Assembly: GCA_029564115.1 (NCBI GenBank)
Contig: JAKQQP010000068.1
Span: 1 to 54,159, forward strand
Direction of reading: 5' to 3'
DNA from: Candidatus Rifleibacteriota bacterium
GTDB taxonomy: Bacteria; Riflebacteria; Ozemobacteria; Ozemobacterales; Ozemobacteraceae
DNA length: 54,159 bases
How positions within the stretch are numbered: the first letter of the stretch is position 1; each line of letters starts with the position of its first letter. The translations under genes and the position numbers were made by a program. The notes beneath the pieces were generated by a model. The model was not told the DNA's origin and did no database searches. It saw only the letters and a program-made list of their open reading frames with translations. Below, one piece after another: positions 8,721 through 17,870 of this stretch.

Positions 8721-9443
8721 ATGTTACAGGGTGAGCGAAAAGAAGGCTCAGTGGTAGAGCACCTCGAAGAATTGCGCTGGGCGATCATCAGGGCTTTGCT
8801 GGCCGTAGTCGCGATTTTTCCGATAGCTTACTATTTTTCAGATGCTCTTGTAGAGTTGTTGTTGCGGTATTTGTGCCCGCCAGATCTGAGATTGCGCTAT
8901 TTTTCGCCGGTCGAGCCCCTGTTCGTCAAGCTGAAAATGTCGATGTATCTGGCGGGGCTGGTTGCCGCTCCCTATGTGCTGCGCCAGGTCTGGGGCTTTG
9001 TCGCTCCCGGCCTCTATCTCAGAGAAAAAAAACTCGCCGGCTTCCTGCTGTCAGCCAGTTGTTTGCTTTTTATTGCCGGAGCAGCTTTTTCGCTATGGTT
9101 TATTTTGCCGCTGGTAATGACTTTTTCGGTCGGCTTTCAGACAACTTATCTTGAAGCCGCCATCGGCTTCGAACAGTTCGTGAATCTGGTCGGTATGCTG
9201 GTGATAGGCTTTGGCGCGATGTTTCAAAGCCCGGCTCTGATATTTGTGTTGATTTATACTGGCGTTGTCAGTGTCGAAAGGGTGGTGGCGCTGCGACCGG
9301 TCATTATTGTAGTAATACTGATTATTTCGGCTGTCCTGACTCCTCCTGATGTTTTGAGCCAGATGATGATGGCCATTCCCACCTGGCTGCTGTTCGAAGC
9401 CGGCATTTTACTGGCCCGGCTTTTCTGCCGCAAATCATCTTAA
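8721..9443 (+). CDS. tatC: Sec-independent protein translocase TatC
   Basis: 240-residue, six-helix membrane receptor of the twin-arginine translocation pathway, which exports folded proteins. The N-terminal HLEELRWAIIRAL, the central FVAPGLYLREKK and the late LTPPDVLSQMMMAIPTWLLFE are family signatures. Start 8721 is preferred to 8709 because GGAG (8711-8714) lies 6 bp upstream of it. No tatA/tatB is visible next to it. Its promoter region is shared with the divergent Tat substrate DUF362 gene, and the linked polyferredoxin also carries a twin-arginine motif. Confidence 0.95.
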   Translation: MLQGERKEGSVVEHLEELRWAIIRALLAVVAIFPIAYYFSDALVELLLRYLCPPDLRLRYFSPVEPLFVKLKMSMYLAGLVAAPYVLRQVWGFVAPGLYLREKKLAGFLLSASCLLFIAGAAFSLWFILPLVMTFSVGFQTTYLEAAIGFEQFVNLVGMLVIGFGAMFQSPALIFVLIYTGVVSVERVVALRPVIIVVILIISAVLTPPDVLSQMMMAIPTWLLFEAGILLARLFCRKSS

Positions 9444-9507
9444 CTTTTGCCCGGATACCGCAAGGTGGTGTATAGTTGACGAAACAAAACCCATACGGAG
9501 ACGGATG

Positions 9508-11595
9508 ATGCTTGAAGTCGTGCTTAACGAATTGCCGCGTAAAATTTCACCCTTCGATGCTGTTGAACAGTGCTACCAGGAACAATTGCGCTTCGTCTGC
9601 GCCCGTCTGAAAGAAGAGGTGTCGGTGCTCATCCGCTGCGAAAAGCAGATTATTCCATATCTGCAGACGATAATAAAACGGCGTCTGGCAGCTGAAGGCA
9701 AAAGCATCAGTATTATCGATGGCCGCGATACCCCGGATACTCAGCCTGGGCAGGGCACCAGAATGAGCCGCATTGTGTCGCAGCTGCGCGATCTGGTTAA
9801 CAATACCGAGCCCAACAAGGTTTTCTTCCTGCCTTATCTCGATATTATCACTTCGATGTCACCGGGCGGCCTGACCATGGAAGCCCGCGAAATCATGACC
9901 ACCATCCACGAGAACCCGATGCTGAATCTTGTGGCTTTTGAAGACCCTGATTTTACGCTGCCTGAATTGATCGCCCAGGCTTTTCCAGCCCGCTGCGAAA
10001 TGCTGGGTATTCAGCGTAACCGCATTGCCAGCCTGATTACCGAGGTCGAGGCCCGCAAGTTTGCTGTCGATAAAATCAATCTGATGGGCATTTTCAAGTT
10101 TGTGTCAGGCCTGAATCCGGTGCGCTTTCGCGAAATTATGGGCATTTTCGCCCGAAAGGCCGATTACGACCCTAATATCAAAGATATGCTCCAGGGGTAT
10201 ATGCGAGAATTGCGCGACTATACAGCCTGCGGTGGAGTTTCTCTGTCCGAGATCGAGCTGCAACGCGATATTGCCGGCTACGACAAAGTGAAAACACGCA
10301 TCCGCGAAAATATTCTGAATCTTCTGCAGGCAACTTCGGCTCTGAATGACGAAAATGCCATCCGCAAAATCGAGGCGATCATTCCCCGTGGTCTGATTTT
10401 TCATGGCCCGCCAGGCACCGGCAAAACCCTCTTTGCCAAAGGCATCGCCGAGGCTTTGAATGCTGCCATATACATTGTCAGCGGCCCTGAACTCAAGTCT
10501 AAATGGGTGGGCGAGGGGGAAGCGAACATTCGCCGCCTCTTTGCACGGGCCCGGGCCACTGCCCCTTCGGTAATCGTTTTTGACGAACTCGATTCGATTG
10601 CTCAGGCCCGCAGCGCCAATGCTTCCGACGGTGCTTCTCAGGCCGCCCACTCGATGGTTAATCAGCTGCTGACCGAAATGGACGGTTTTCGTAAAGAACA
10701 GATGGTTCTGGTGATCGGCACTACCAACTTCGTCGACAGTCTCGACCCGGCTTTTCTACGCCCGGGCCGGTTTGAATACCAGATCGAGATACCTTACCCT
10801 GAATGGGAAGACCGCCGCGCCATACTCGATCTCTACAATCGAAAGTTCGAAACCGGCCTCGACGCCGCACAGATCGATCGGCTCGCAGCCTGGACAGGCC
10901 GTTCCACCGAGCTTGGCTCGCCCTACACCGGAGACCACCTCAGCGCTATGATCAAGGCTTTGAAACGCTACCTGATCAACAACGGCAAAGAGATCGCCGA
11001 CGACGAAACATTGCGGGTATGGCTCGAAAGTCTCGTTGAAGAGGCGAAGCTCTCTCCTGAAGAAGAGCGGGTCGTGGCGACTCACGAAGTGGGCCATGCC
11101 CTGATGTTCTTTCTGTTCAACCGGCAGAGTGAAGTGACGAGAATTACCCTCGAAACCGGTGGCACAGACGCCCTTGGGCTGGTCGAATCAATTTCGAAAC
11201 GCCCGTACTTTTATACAGAGGGGCGTTTGCGCAGTGAAATAGGAATTTCTCTTGGCGGGTATGCCGCGGAAAAGATCATTTTTGGCGAAGTTTCCACAGG
11301 TGCTTCTCAGGATCTACGCAAAGCGACGGCAATCGCCACCGATATGGCGACAGTTTACGGCATGGCCGGCACGCCCCGCGAGTTCACCTTTCAGAACAAC
11401 CGCCCTGACCCGTATTATCTGCCGCAGTTGTCGCCGCACATCAACCGTATCATCAACGAAGTTTTTCAGGAAGTCTGCGCCTTTATCGAAAAGAATCGTG
11501 ACAGACTCGAGGCGCTGGTAGTAGAATTGCAGAAGCAGCGCACTCTGCAGTTGCCCGAGATCGAAAAAATATTTAGTTCCGAGAGCCTTTCCTGA
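9508..11595 (+). CDS. Soluble FtsH-like AAA+ zinc protease of an FtsH-vWA-MoxR-type system
   Basis: 695 residues and no membrane helices, unlike housekeeping FtsH. Residues 1-250 form a region with weak AAA+ resemblance (KVFFLPYLDII looks like a dead Walker B strand) but no P-loop. A canonical AAA+ module follows: Walker A GPPGTGKT (about 300-307), Walker B VIVFDELDS, and arginine fingers in FLRPGRFEYQ. The M41 peptidase domain keeps HEVGH (about 526-530) and the third zinc ligand Asp in ASQDLRKAT (about 602), so it should be catalytically competent. It is the first gene of an eight-gene operon, and its TGA overlaps the next ATG (ATGA). Tandem ATGs occur at 9505 and 9508; GGAG spacing favours 9508. 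Expected role: ATP-driven proteolysis or remodelling of a partner or target in the cytoplasm. Confidence 0.88.
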   Translation: MLEVVLNELPRKISPFDAVEQCYQEQLRFVCARLKEEVSVLIRCEKQIIPYLQTIIKRRLAAEGKSISIIDGRDTPDTQPGQGTRMSRIVSQLRDLVNNTEPNKVFFLPYLDIITSMSPGGLTMEAREIMTTIHENPMLNLVAFEDPDFTLPELIAQAFPARCEMLGIQRNRIASLITEVEARKFAVDKINLMGIFKFVSGLNPVRFREIMGIFARKADYDPNIKDMLQGYMRELRDYTACGGVSLSEIELQRDIAGYDKVKTRIRENILNLLQATSALNDENAIRKIEAIIPRGLIFHGPPGTGKTLFAKGIAEALNAAIYIVSGPELKSKWVGEGEANIRRLFARARATAPSVIVFDELDSIAQARSANASDGASQAAHSMVNQLLTEMDGFRKEQMVLVIGTTNFVDSLDPAFLRPGRFEYQIEIPYPEWEDRRAILDLYNRKFETGLDAAQIDRLAAWTGRSTELGSPYTGDHLSAMIKALKRYLINNGKEIADDETLRVWLESLVEEAKLSPEEERVVATHEVGHALMFFLFNRQSEVTRITLETGGTDALGLVESISKRPYFYTEGRLRSEIGISLGGYAAEKIIFGEVSTGASQDLRKATAIATDMATVYGMAGTPREFTFQNNRPDPYYLPQLSPHINRIINEVFQEVCAFIEKNRDRLEALVVELQKQRTLQLPEIEKIFSSESLS

Positions 11596-14500
11596 TGAGC
11601 AAAACTGACCGCTATCTGAAAATGAAAACTCCGGCAGACCTTCTGACGGTGCGTTTCTTTTCGTCAAGCGGGCAGCTGAAGGGCGAATTTGTCCAGGAAC
11701 AGGACCCTCCCTGGACAATCTGGTGGCATGTCCAGGAAGACCAGAGTTTGATAAGCCGTCTGGGCAATATGCTGCAGGGTTCTATCGGCGCCCCTGAACA
11801 AACCTGGGAAGAAGGTATTCCCGGCAGCGCATTGCGGCAGATCGCATGGGTAGACCTGTTTCGCAAAGCGGTTATCAAAAAAGAACCCACTCAGACGGTC
11901 GCCGAAGAAGTCATTCTGATGACCGGTGATCGCGAAGTTTTTTTTACGGCCGTCAAAAAGCACTTCATGCTGCAGCAGGGGCAATGCGAGTTTGCTGTTT
12001 TCGAGTCGGGTCGCGAGTATTTTCTGCTGAAGATAGTTGGCCCGTCGCTATGGGTTTTCAATACGCTGCCTGCCGATAGCTTTACCTGGTATAATCTTCT
12101 GCCCGGCCATTCAGGCATATACATGGAGACCGGCTGGCGCATACACGATATTTCCGGGCCTGACTGCTTCAATCAGTTCAAAATACTTGACGGTGGCATT
12201 CTGATGATCCAGAAAGATGGCCGTCTGTTGCAGCTCAAACCCTCCTGGAAAAAGGGTGAGAGCGTTATCAAAATAGCTACTGGCCGCGTTGATATCCCTC
12301 AGAAAGACGTCGATGCCGAACTCGTTATTCAGCCGGGTCTGCGCAAAACTGACCGCCATCAGCTCGCCACCTTCTGGAAAATAGACGACCCGAATCGCCT
12401 CAAAGCCATTGTTGCGAACGAAGCCCTCGAAAACTTTCGCAATTATCGCTGCTGGTATTGCACCGATGGCCGCATTTTTCTGCTGGCCCGCGACCAGAGA
12501 GCTGACCGCGCGGTGGCAAGCATTCTCAGCGATGCTTTCCAGCCCTTCTCGGAAGTGGAAGAGCGGGTCATGGTGCCGCTCGGGCATCTGCTGACTCCGA
12601 GATTGTCGGCAGAACGCCTGCATAAATTTTTTGGCGCCCGGCCGAATGACTATCTTTGTTTCGATGACCAGAACGGGGAATTCTCATCGACCATGCTTTC
12701 TGCTGATGACATGTTGAGTATTGAAGATTTTGTCGCTCTCGAGGTGGAACGGGCTATAACCCGCTCAGAGACAATAAAACCCGGTTGGAAATTCGAGTTC
12801 AGAGAACTCAAAAAAAAAAAGCAGCTGATCGAGATTGAAGTTAAAACCAGCCGTCTTGAAGCTCTAAAAGCCGAAAAAGAAGGTGGTGAAGTTCTCGAAG
12901 GGGTTGGTGGTTCCACAGCAAAGCGAAGAAAGCCCACAACTGTCGATCTTGACAATGTCCCTGAACTCAGTGCCTCTGAGACGGCTTCTCTCAAGCTGCA
13001 GATACTCGAAATCGACCGGCAGCTGAACAGCGCGGCCACCAGAGCAGACCTCTGGGAAAAACGTTCGGATATCGCCCGGCGCATGCGCATGAAAAACTCT
13101 GCCATTGCCGCAATGCTTAATGCGGCGGTTTTGAGTGGTCGCGTCGAAGTCATGGTTGACTGCGCCGGAAGTTTTTGCAGCGAGCGGCCTGATCTGGCAA
13201 CACTTTTCGAGGCAAACGTCACTGAGCTTGAAAAAGGTCGTCTTTTATCGGCGATTCGCAGCGAGAAAATTTTCTGCGAATTTCATTACACGCTGTTGCT
13301 GGTTTTTGCCGCCAGATTCAATGACAGAGATATTTTCAATCAGGCTGTAGAGGGTATGAAAAAAGCCTTTGCCGGCGAAAATCGCGAGTTTTACAGTTTT
13401 AATGAATCGAGAGTAGCTTCTGGCGGCGGTTTCAATGTAGAAAACAGAGTAGAACTCCTGTCTGAAAAAGATTACCCGCGTATCGAGGTAAACGTCGAAA
13501 AGTTTCTGCTGCAGATAGGCTGCTGTCGCAGTCTCGATGCCATCAAAGCTGTAAAAATGCAGCTGTTCAAGATGTTGTCGGTTCATTTGAATGAATCATG
13601 TGCCCGTTCACTGGTTGGCAATATCGGCATAGAAAGCTCTGCTGTCAGAAGAATCAGGCCGGGTTTCTCTACCCGTGAAACCGACAGCTTCAGTGTATCT
13701 TCATACTTTATCAGATTGATCGAGCAGTGGCCTGAATCAGCCTCAGAAAAAGATCTGCAGCCATCTGTCAGTCGCTGGCTCAAACTGATGAGCATGGAAA
13801 AAATTCGTGAAACACCTTTGCGTGACTTTTTTACCGGTGAACTTTACCGGCCACCATTCATGTTTTATCGCAAAGAAGAAGACTCTCTGCCCGAAGGTAT
13901 GACGAAAAAGATCGAATGGCTGCAGAGTCTGTCGCTCAGTGAGTTTCCCGAAGTTTCTGATGGTAAGCCCCTGGCAAGAGTTATCTATAGACGCTTCAGC
14001 GACGGACACAAAGACTGGGACTCATTTTTCAGGCTGGCTTTGCGCAGCAATGACTATGCTGTCAAAGGCAAGGCCCAGCGCCTGCTGTTGCTTATGGTTT
14101 CAGAATACGGTCCGCACCCGGTTTTTGCCGATTGCATCGAACCTCTTAAAATCACACCTGGTCATGATGATACCTGGGATATTTACCGTCTGACCATGTA
14201 TTGCGATATGTATCGCCTCTGTCTGGCATTTCATCGGCCTATTGATGAGCAAAGGCTTTTCAATATGCTCATCAATCGTATCCCGCAGCCGCCGAGTGGC
14301 TGGGAAACGTTCATCGGTTCGGCAGAATGGATCATCATGTGTCTGTTGCTGACAAGCTCGCCGGTGCGCAGATTTCAGCTGGACAATCTGGCCGGTCGCG
14401 CCATGAAATGGCTTGATAACGCCTGCAGTACGAGTGACCAGGATATTTTTGCCCAGACGATGATGGTTTTGAGTTTTCTCAGTATCGGCATTCTCGCAGA

Positions 14501-14630
14501 TCTTGTTCCTGAAAAACTCGAAATGCACCAGTTGCTCGAAAAACGACGTGTATTCTGGATTCAACATGCTTTTTCACTTGCTTCGCAGGGTGAAAAAGCT
14601 TTTCTTGCCTGGCAGAAGGCCTGCTCATGA
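11595..14630 (+). CDS. Large protein of unknown function in the ternary NTPase operon
   Basis: 1011 residues, cytoplasmic, no signal peptide. Residues 1-300 are rich in beta strands and aromatic residues, compatible with a beta-propeller-like region. Around 290-365, a stretch containing DGRIFLLARD and PLGHLLTPRLSAERLHKFFG recalls my memory of the accessory 'bpX' domains of MoxR-vWA systems, which is an inference. A lysine/glutamate-rich segment (about 395-450) contains a run of four lysines encoded by eleven As. The rest (about 460-1011) is mostly helical with no recognised domain. Its start overlaps the FtsH-like stop, so the two are probably co-translated. It could be the scaffold or target-recognition subunit, but no function can be assigned from sequence alone. 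Confidence 0.8.
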   Translation: MSKTDRYLKMKTPADLLTVRFFSSSGQLKGEFVQEQDPPWTIWWHVQEDQSLISRLGNMLQGSIGAPEQTWEEGIPGSALRQIAWVDLFRKAVIKKEPTQTVAEEVILMTGDREVFFTAVKKHFMLQQGQCEFAVFESGREYFLLKIVGPSLWVFNTLPADSFTWYNLLPGHSGIYMETGWRIHDISGPDCFNQFKILDGGILMIQKDGRLLQLKPSWKKGESVIKIATGRVDIPQKDVDAELVIQPGLRKTDRHQLATFWKIDDPNRLKAIVANEALENFRNYRCWYCTDGRIFLLARDQRADRAVASILSDAFQPFSEVEERVMVPLGHLLTPRLSAERLHKFFGARPNDYLCFDDQNGEFSSTMLSADDMLSIEDFVALEVERAITRSETIKPGWKFEFRELKKKKQLIEIEVKTSRLEALKAEKEGGEVLEGVGGSTAKRRKPTTVDLDNVPELSASETASLKLQILEIDRQLNSAATRADLWEKRSDIARRMRMKNSAIAAMLNAAVLSGRVEVMVDCAGSFCSERPDLATLFEANVTELEKGRLLSAIRSEKIFCEFHYTLLLVFAARFNDRDIFNQAVEGMKKAFAGENREFYSFNESRVASGGGFNVENRVELLSEKDYPRIEVNVEKFLLQIGCCRSLDAIKAVKMQLFKMLSVHLNESCARSLVGNIGIESSAVRRIRPGFSTRETDSFSVSSYFIRLIEQWPESASEKDLQPSVSRWLKLMSMEKIRETPLRDFFTGELYRPPFMFYRKEEDSLPEGMTKKIEWLQSLSLSEFPEVSDGKPLARVIYRRFSDGHKDWDSFFRLALRSNDYAVKGKAQRLLLLMVSEYGPHPVFADCIEPLKITPGHDDTWDIYRLTMYCDMYRLCLAFHRPIDEQRLFNMLINRIPQPPSGWETFIGSAEWIIMCLLLTSSPVRRFQLDNLAGRAMKWLDNACSTSDQDIFAQTMMVLSFLSIGILADLVPEKLEMHQLLEKRRVFWIQHAFSLASQGEKAFLAWQKACS
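12810..12820 (+). repeat. Homopolymeric A11 tract inside a coding region
   Basis: Eleven consecutive As encode Lys406-Lys409 of the 1011-residue protein. Adding or losing one A shifts into frames that stop within about six codons, giving a product of roughly 410 residues. It is therefore a candidate slippage site. Confidence 0.9.
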
Positions 14631-14664
14631 CCGGATAATTTGAAGATATTGACAGGAGAAGCTC

Positions 14665-15648
14665 ATGAACTATCAAACCCCTGATACAGACTCGATTAAC
14701 GCGGCCCGGGCCCGCATTGTCGATTATTATACCCGCCTGAATGACTTCTTTCTGCAGCGCTCAGACCTGCTCAGACTGATGATGGTTGCCGCCGCCGCTC
14801 AGGAACCGATGCTTTTCATTGGCCGGCCCGGTACTGCCAAATCGCTTCTGGTTTCGGTGTTCTGCCAGGGGATGGGTATGAAGCAGGACGAATATTTTGA
14901 ATACATGCTCACGAAGTTTACTGAACCCAGTGAAATTATGGGCCCTGTCGATATTCAGGAGCTGAAGTCCGGCAGATACCTGCGCAAGGTCGAAGGTCAT
15001 CTGCCCACCTCTAAAATCGCCTTTCTCGACGAGATTTTCAAGGCGAATTCAGCGATTCTGAACGTGTTGCTTACCGTTATCAACGAGCGCAAATACTACC
15101 AGGAAGGTCGCCCGCTGCCGGTGCCGCTTGTCTGCATGTTTGCCGCCAGCAATGAGATTCCTGATTTCGGTGAATTCGATGCTCTGAAAGACCGTTTTAT
15201 CATCAAGGCTGAAACTCTGCCGGTGCGAGATACCTGCTTTTATGAGCTTATCAGGTCGGGTGTGGCTTTCGAAAGCCGCAGTCATAACCGCGAAAAGCCC
15301 TGGAAATCAGATTGTACTCTCGATGATTTCATTCTCATTCATGATTACATCGTCAGTACTGTCCTGCCAAAAGCCATCGAGCGCGAAGACCGTGTTCTGC
15401 TTGGCGATGAACGAGTCACGACTGCTTTTAAAGCTCTCATTTCGGTGCTTGCCGATGAGCTGAAGGTTGAAGTGACTGATAGAAAGCTGATCAAACTGTA
15501 CAAGCTGATTCTGACCCAGGCGTTCATTTTTAACGGCGGCAACGTTACCCGCGAAGAACTGAAAATCCTGTGCTATTGCGGCAACAACTTCTCAGACGTC
15601 AGAAAAATCAAGGATTATATTGAAGAACGTCTTGCTAATCTCGACTGA
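14665..15648 (+). CDS. MoxR-family AAA+ ATPase
   Basis: 327-residue AAA+ ATPase of the MoxR/RavA group, which act as chaperones usually working with a vWA partner. Walker A is GRPGTAKS (about 53-60). Walker B and the following segment KIAFLDEIFKANSAILN and the NERKYYQEGRP insert are MoxR hallmarks; sensor 1 is FAASNEIPD. The ATG follows AGGAG at 7 bp, 34 bp after the large unknown gene. The vWA-like gene begins 11 bp downstream, the usual MoxR-vWA pairing. It probably remodels a complex formed by the neighbouring operon products. Confidence 0.9.
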   Translation: MNYQTPDTDSINAARARIVDYYTRLNDFFLQRSDLLRLMMVAAAAQEPMLFIGRPGTAKSLLVSVFCQGMGMKQDEYFEYMLTKFTEPSEIMGPVDIQELKSGRYLRKVEGHLPTSKIAFLDEIFKANSAILNVLLTVINERKYYQEGRPLPVPLVCMFAASNEIPDFGEFDALKDRFIIKAETLPVRDTCFYELIRSGVAFESRSHNREKPWKSDCTLDDFILIHDYIVSTVLPKAIEREDRVLLGDERVTTAFKALISVLADELKVEVTDRKLIKLYKLILTQAFIFNGGNVTREELKILCYCGNNFSDVRKIKDYIEERLANLD

Positions 15649-15659
15649 CAGAGGCTTTT

Positions 15660-16994
15660 ATGCGGTTTTTACTTCCGGATCAGATTGCATACTGGTATCG
15701 CCAGTCTCTGCAGAAGTCAGGCTATAAAGAGGTTTACGCCTTCGTTCGTGATTTCTGGAAAGACCTGGTCAGATGCGGCAGCCACGCTATTCCGCCAGGC
15801 TTCGTCGCCAGGCTGATGAGTCGCTTTATGTCAGTTCCGGTTGGCGAAAAACTGCCCGGACATGTCGGTTTTACCGCTGAGAATGAGTATCTCGATGCCA
15901 TATGTCAGGCAGAAGGTGCCGACCGCCTTGAAGGCGTCTTTCTGCTCAGCGGTGCTGACCGCGATACGGTTCTGGCGCAGGGGATTTTCCGGCAGATTCT
16001 AGATCGTCTGCCGTCTTTTCAGCATAGCGAGATTGTTTTTGCCGATGCCGAGCTCGAAAAATCATTTGCTATCGAGCACGCGACTTCAGCAGGTTTCGAT
16101 GTCGATCAGACTCTGAACAGTATTTATACTCAGGCTGCCGCTGAATTTCGTCGCTGTGATTTTAAATTTTATGCCGACGATATTTTTGAGATTGGCCACC
16201 CGAGTTTGTTTGCCCGTCCGGCAGACCGGCTTTTTTTCAGGCGCATGACCAGAGCGATGAAGGGCATGGCGTTCTGGACCCGCAGCGTTTTCACTCTCAA
16301 AGAAGAAAGTTCATGGGTTGTCGCCCGTTATGGCGAGCCGCAGACTCTACCGCTCGGTGGTTATGACGAATTGACCAACAAGGGAACCCTGTCTTCGCTC
16401 GTGCCCTCTGAGCTTGCCTATATCGATGAGAGTCTGGTATTCGACCTGTTCGATTACAAGTTTATCGAAAATCAGCTGACCTATTTTAAACGCGATTCTG
16501 GCGCCGTTTTTCGCATCAGGCGCGATATCGTCGTCAAAGTCACTCTGACAGAATTCTTTGAGCACGAGCGCCATCTCGGCCTGCTTTTCGCCTGGTTTTT
16601 CAATTTTTCCGAAAAACTTATCGAGACTTTTGTTAAAGACATGGTGAATGTAATTGTCGTTCTCGATGGCTATGAACCCTCGTCATTAAAAGATGCCGAC
16701 GAATTTTTCGGCCACTTTCTGCGCGAAAAATCGCTCGACAAAAGAATTACCCTGTTGGCGGGAAGAAGCCACGCCGACTCTTTGCCCGATCTGTTGCGCC
16801 GTAATGCCCAGACCTGGTATTTCGGCGATGCGCAGACCACTACAGAGGCAGACAACGCTGTGTCATTCGTCTTTCCACAAAACGACGGATTTGCTGCTCT
16901 GCCGCCAGATGAACAGGAAAAACATCTCGGAGAGCTGATTAACGAAGCCATAGACAGGATGGTAAAAGGTGCGGACGGCCAGATTCGAAGCTAA
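15660..16994 (+). CDS. vWA-like protein with degenerate MIDAS, MoxR partner
   Basis: 444 residues. The N-terminal half is helical and unassigned. From about 236, GGYDELTNKGTLSSLVPSEL and the following ENQLTYFKRD resemble the linker that precedes vWA domains in MoxR-linked proteins. The putative vWA core starts near 285 (RRDIVVKVTLTEFFE) and continues through NVIVVLDGYEP. Where an active vWA domain has the metal-binding DxSxS, this protein reads KVTLT, so the metal ion-dependent adhesion site looks lost. Its 3' end overlaps the next gene by 26 bp. Position after MoxR supports the assignment more than sequence similarity does. Confidence 0.65.
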   Translation: MRFLLPDQIAYWYRQSLQKSGYKEVYAFVRDFWKDLVRCGSHAIPPGFVARLMSRFMSVPVGEKLPGHVGFTAENEYLDAICQAEGADRLEGVFLLSGADRDTVLAQGIFRQILDRLPSFQHSEIVFADAELEKSFAIEHATSAGFDVDQTLNSIYTQAAAEFRRCDFKFYADDIFEIGHPSLFARPADRLFFRRMTRAMKGMAFWTRSVFTLKEESSWVVARYGEPQTLPLGGYDELTNKGTLSSLVPSELAYIDESLVFDLFDYKFIENQLTYFKRDSGAVFRIRRDIVVKVTLTEFFEHERHLGLLFAWFFNFSEKLIETFVKDMVNVIVVLDGYEPSSLKDADEFFGHFLREKSLDKRITLLAGRSHADSLPDLLRRNAQTWYFGDAQTTTEADNAVSFVFPQNDGFAALPPDEQEKHLGELINEAIDRMVKGADGQIRS

Positions 16995-17562
16995 AACACT
17001 GGTTGAAGGGCCGGGCGAACGCTCGGCTTTGTGGTTGCAGGGCTGCAGTATCAGGTGTCCTGATTGTTGTAATCCTCTCATGCAGCCGGAGAGCGGAGGT
17101 GTAGACCTGCCGGTGGTCGAACTCGCCCGACAGATTGTCGCTGCCGGTAGCGACGGGCTGACGCTGCTCGGCGGCGAACCGCTCGATCAGGCTGATGAGG
17201 TTTTTTCCCTGCTGCAGCTGCTTCGAGGGTCTGATTACCATGGTATAATCATGTTTACCGGTTATGAATGGTCGGCTGTCGTTGCAGATGCTCAAAAGCT
17301 GCGTGTTGCTGAGCTTTGTGATCTGGTGATTGCCGGCCCATACGACAGAAAAAAAGCACCCGGCAACCGTCGCTGGATCGGTTCTGATAACCAGACGCTG
17401 CATTTTATTACCGGACATTATCGGGAATTGCAGCAGAACTGGCCGGTGCGGCAATGCGAAATAGAGATTTTTATCAGAGATGGCGAGATAATGGTCAATG
17501 GCACTCCTCTCGAGGCTGACCATGAGCTGACCCGGATATTAAAATTGCAGAGCGGAGGTTGA
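16969..17562 (+). CDS. Radical-SAM activase-like 4Fe-4S protein (NrdG/PflA type)
   Basis: 197 residues starting at a GTG inside the end of the vWA-like gene. The CX3CX2C cluster motif (C26, C30, C33) is followed by an additional C34. Family features include GLTLLGGEPLDQ (the GGEP SAM-binding motif) and a FTGYEW segment typical of anaerobic ribonucleotide reductase and glycyl-radical-enzyme activases. Such enzymes cleave S-adenosylmethionine to a 5'-deoxyadenosyl radical that modifies a partner. No glycyl radical enzyme or nrdD is in the window, so its target may be another operon product. The overlap implies translational coupling. Confidence 0.85.
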   Translation: MRTARFEAKTLVEGPGERSALWLQGCSIRCPDCCNPLMQPESGGVDLPVVELARQIVAAGSDGLTLLGGEPLDQADEVFSLLQLLRGSDYHGIIMFTGYEWSAVVADAQKLRVAELCDLVIAGPYDRKKAPGNRRWIGSDNQTLHFITGHYRELQQNWPVRQCEIEIFIRDGEIMVNGTPLEADHELTRILKLQSGG

Positions 17563-17570
17563 TTTGAGCC

Positions 17571-17870
17571 ATGCGCAAATTCATACTCGATTTTGAGTTC
17601 AACGAACAGACCGGTGAGACCCGTATTGTTGTCGATTTTAACGACTCATCGATGTCGAGCATCGAAATAAACGAGGCGATTCGCAGTGGCGAAATGCTCG
17701 ATCTGGTTCTGGTCGAGGCCGGCCGGCTTTTTGGTGAAAATGTTGCCGAGCAGGTGCGCAGCGGCAAAATAGCTGCAGTCTGCCTCGATAATCACCCGGA
17801 GTTGCGCAAAGGTGGCGGTGGCATCAAAATCAATCAGGATGCCGATACTAGAAGGGAGATCGAGCAGTGA
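17571..17870 (+). CDS. Small unknown protein of the ternary operon
   Basis: 99 residues, acidic with a beta-rich N-terminus (two strands in the first 25 residues) and a helix around 35-65; the Gly-rich tail contains GGGG. No signal peptide or membrane segment. Eight bp after the activase stop, and its TGA overlaps the next GTG. It vaguely recalls DUF2997-type small proteins linked to AAA+ genes, but I cannot confirm the family. Probably an accessory subunit or a substrate of the radical-SAM protein. Confidence 0.7.
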   Translation: MRKFILDFEFNEQTGETRIVVDFNDSSMSSIEINEAIRSGEMLDLVLVEAGRLFGENVAEQVRSGKIAAVCLDNHPELRKGGGGIKINQDADTRREIEQ

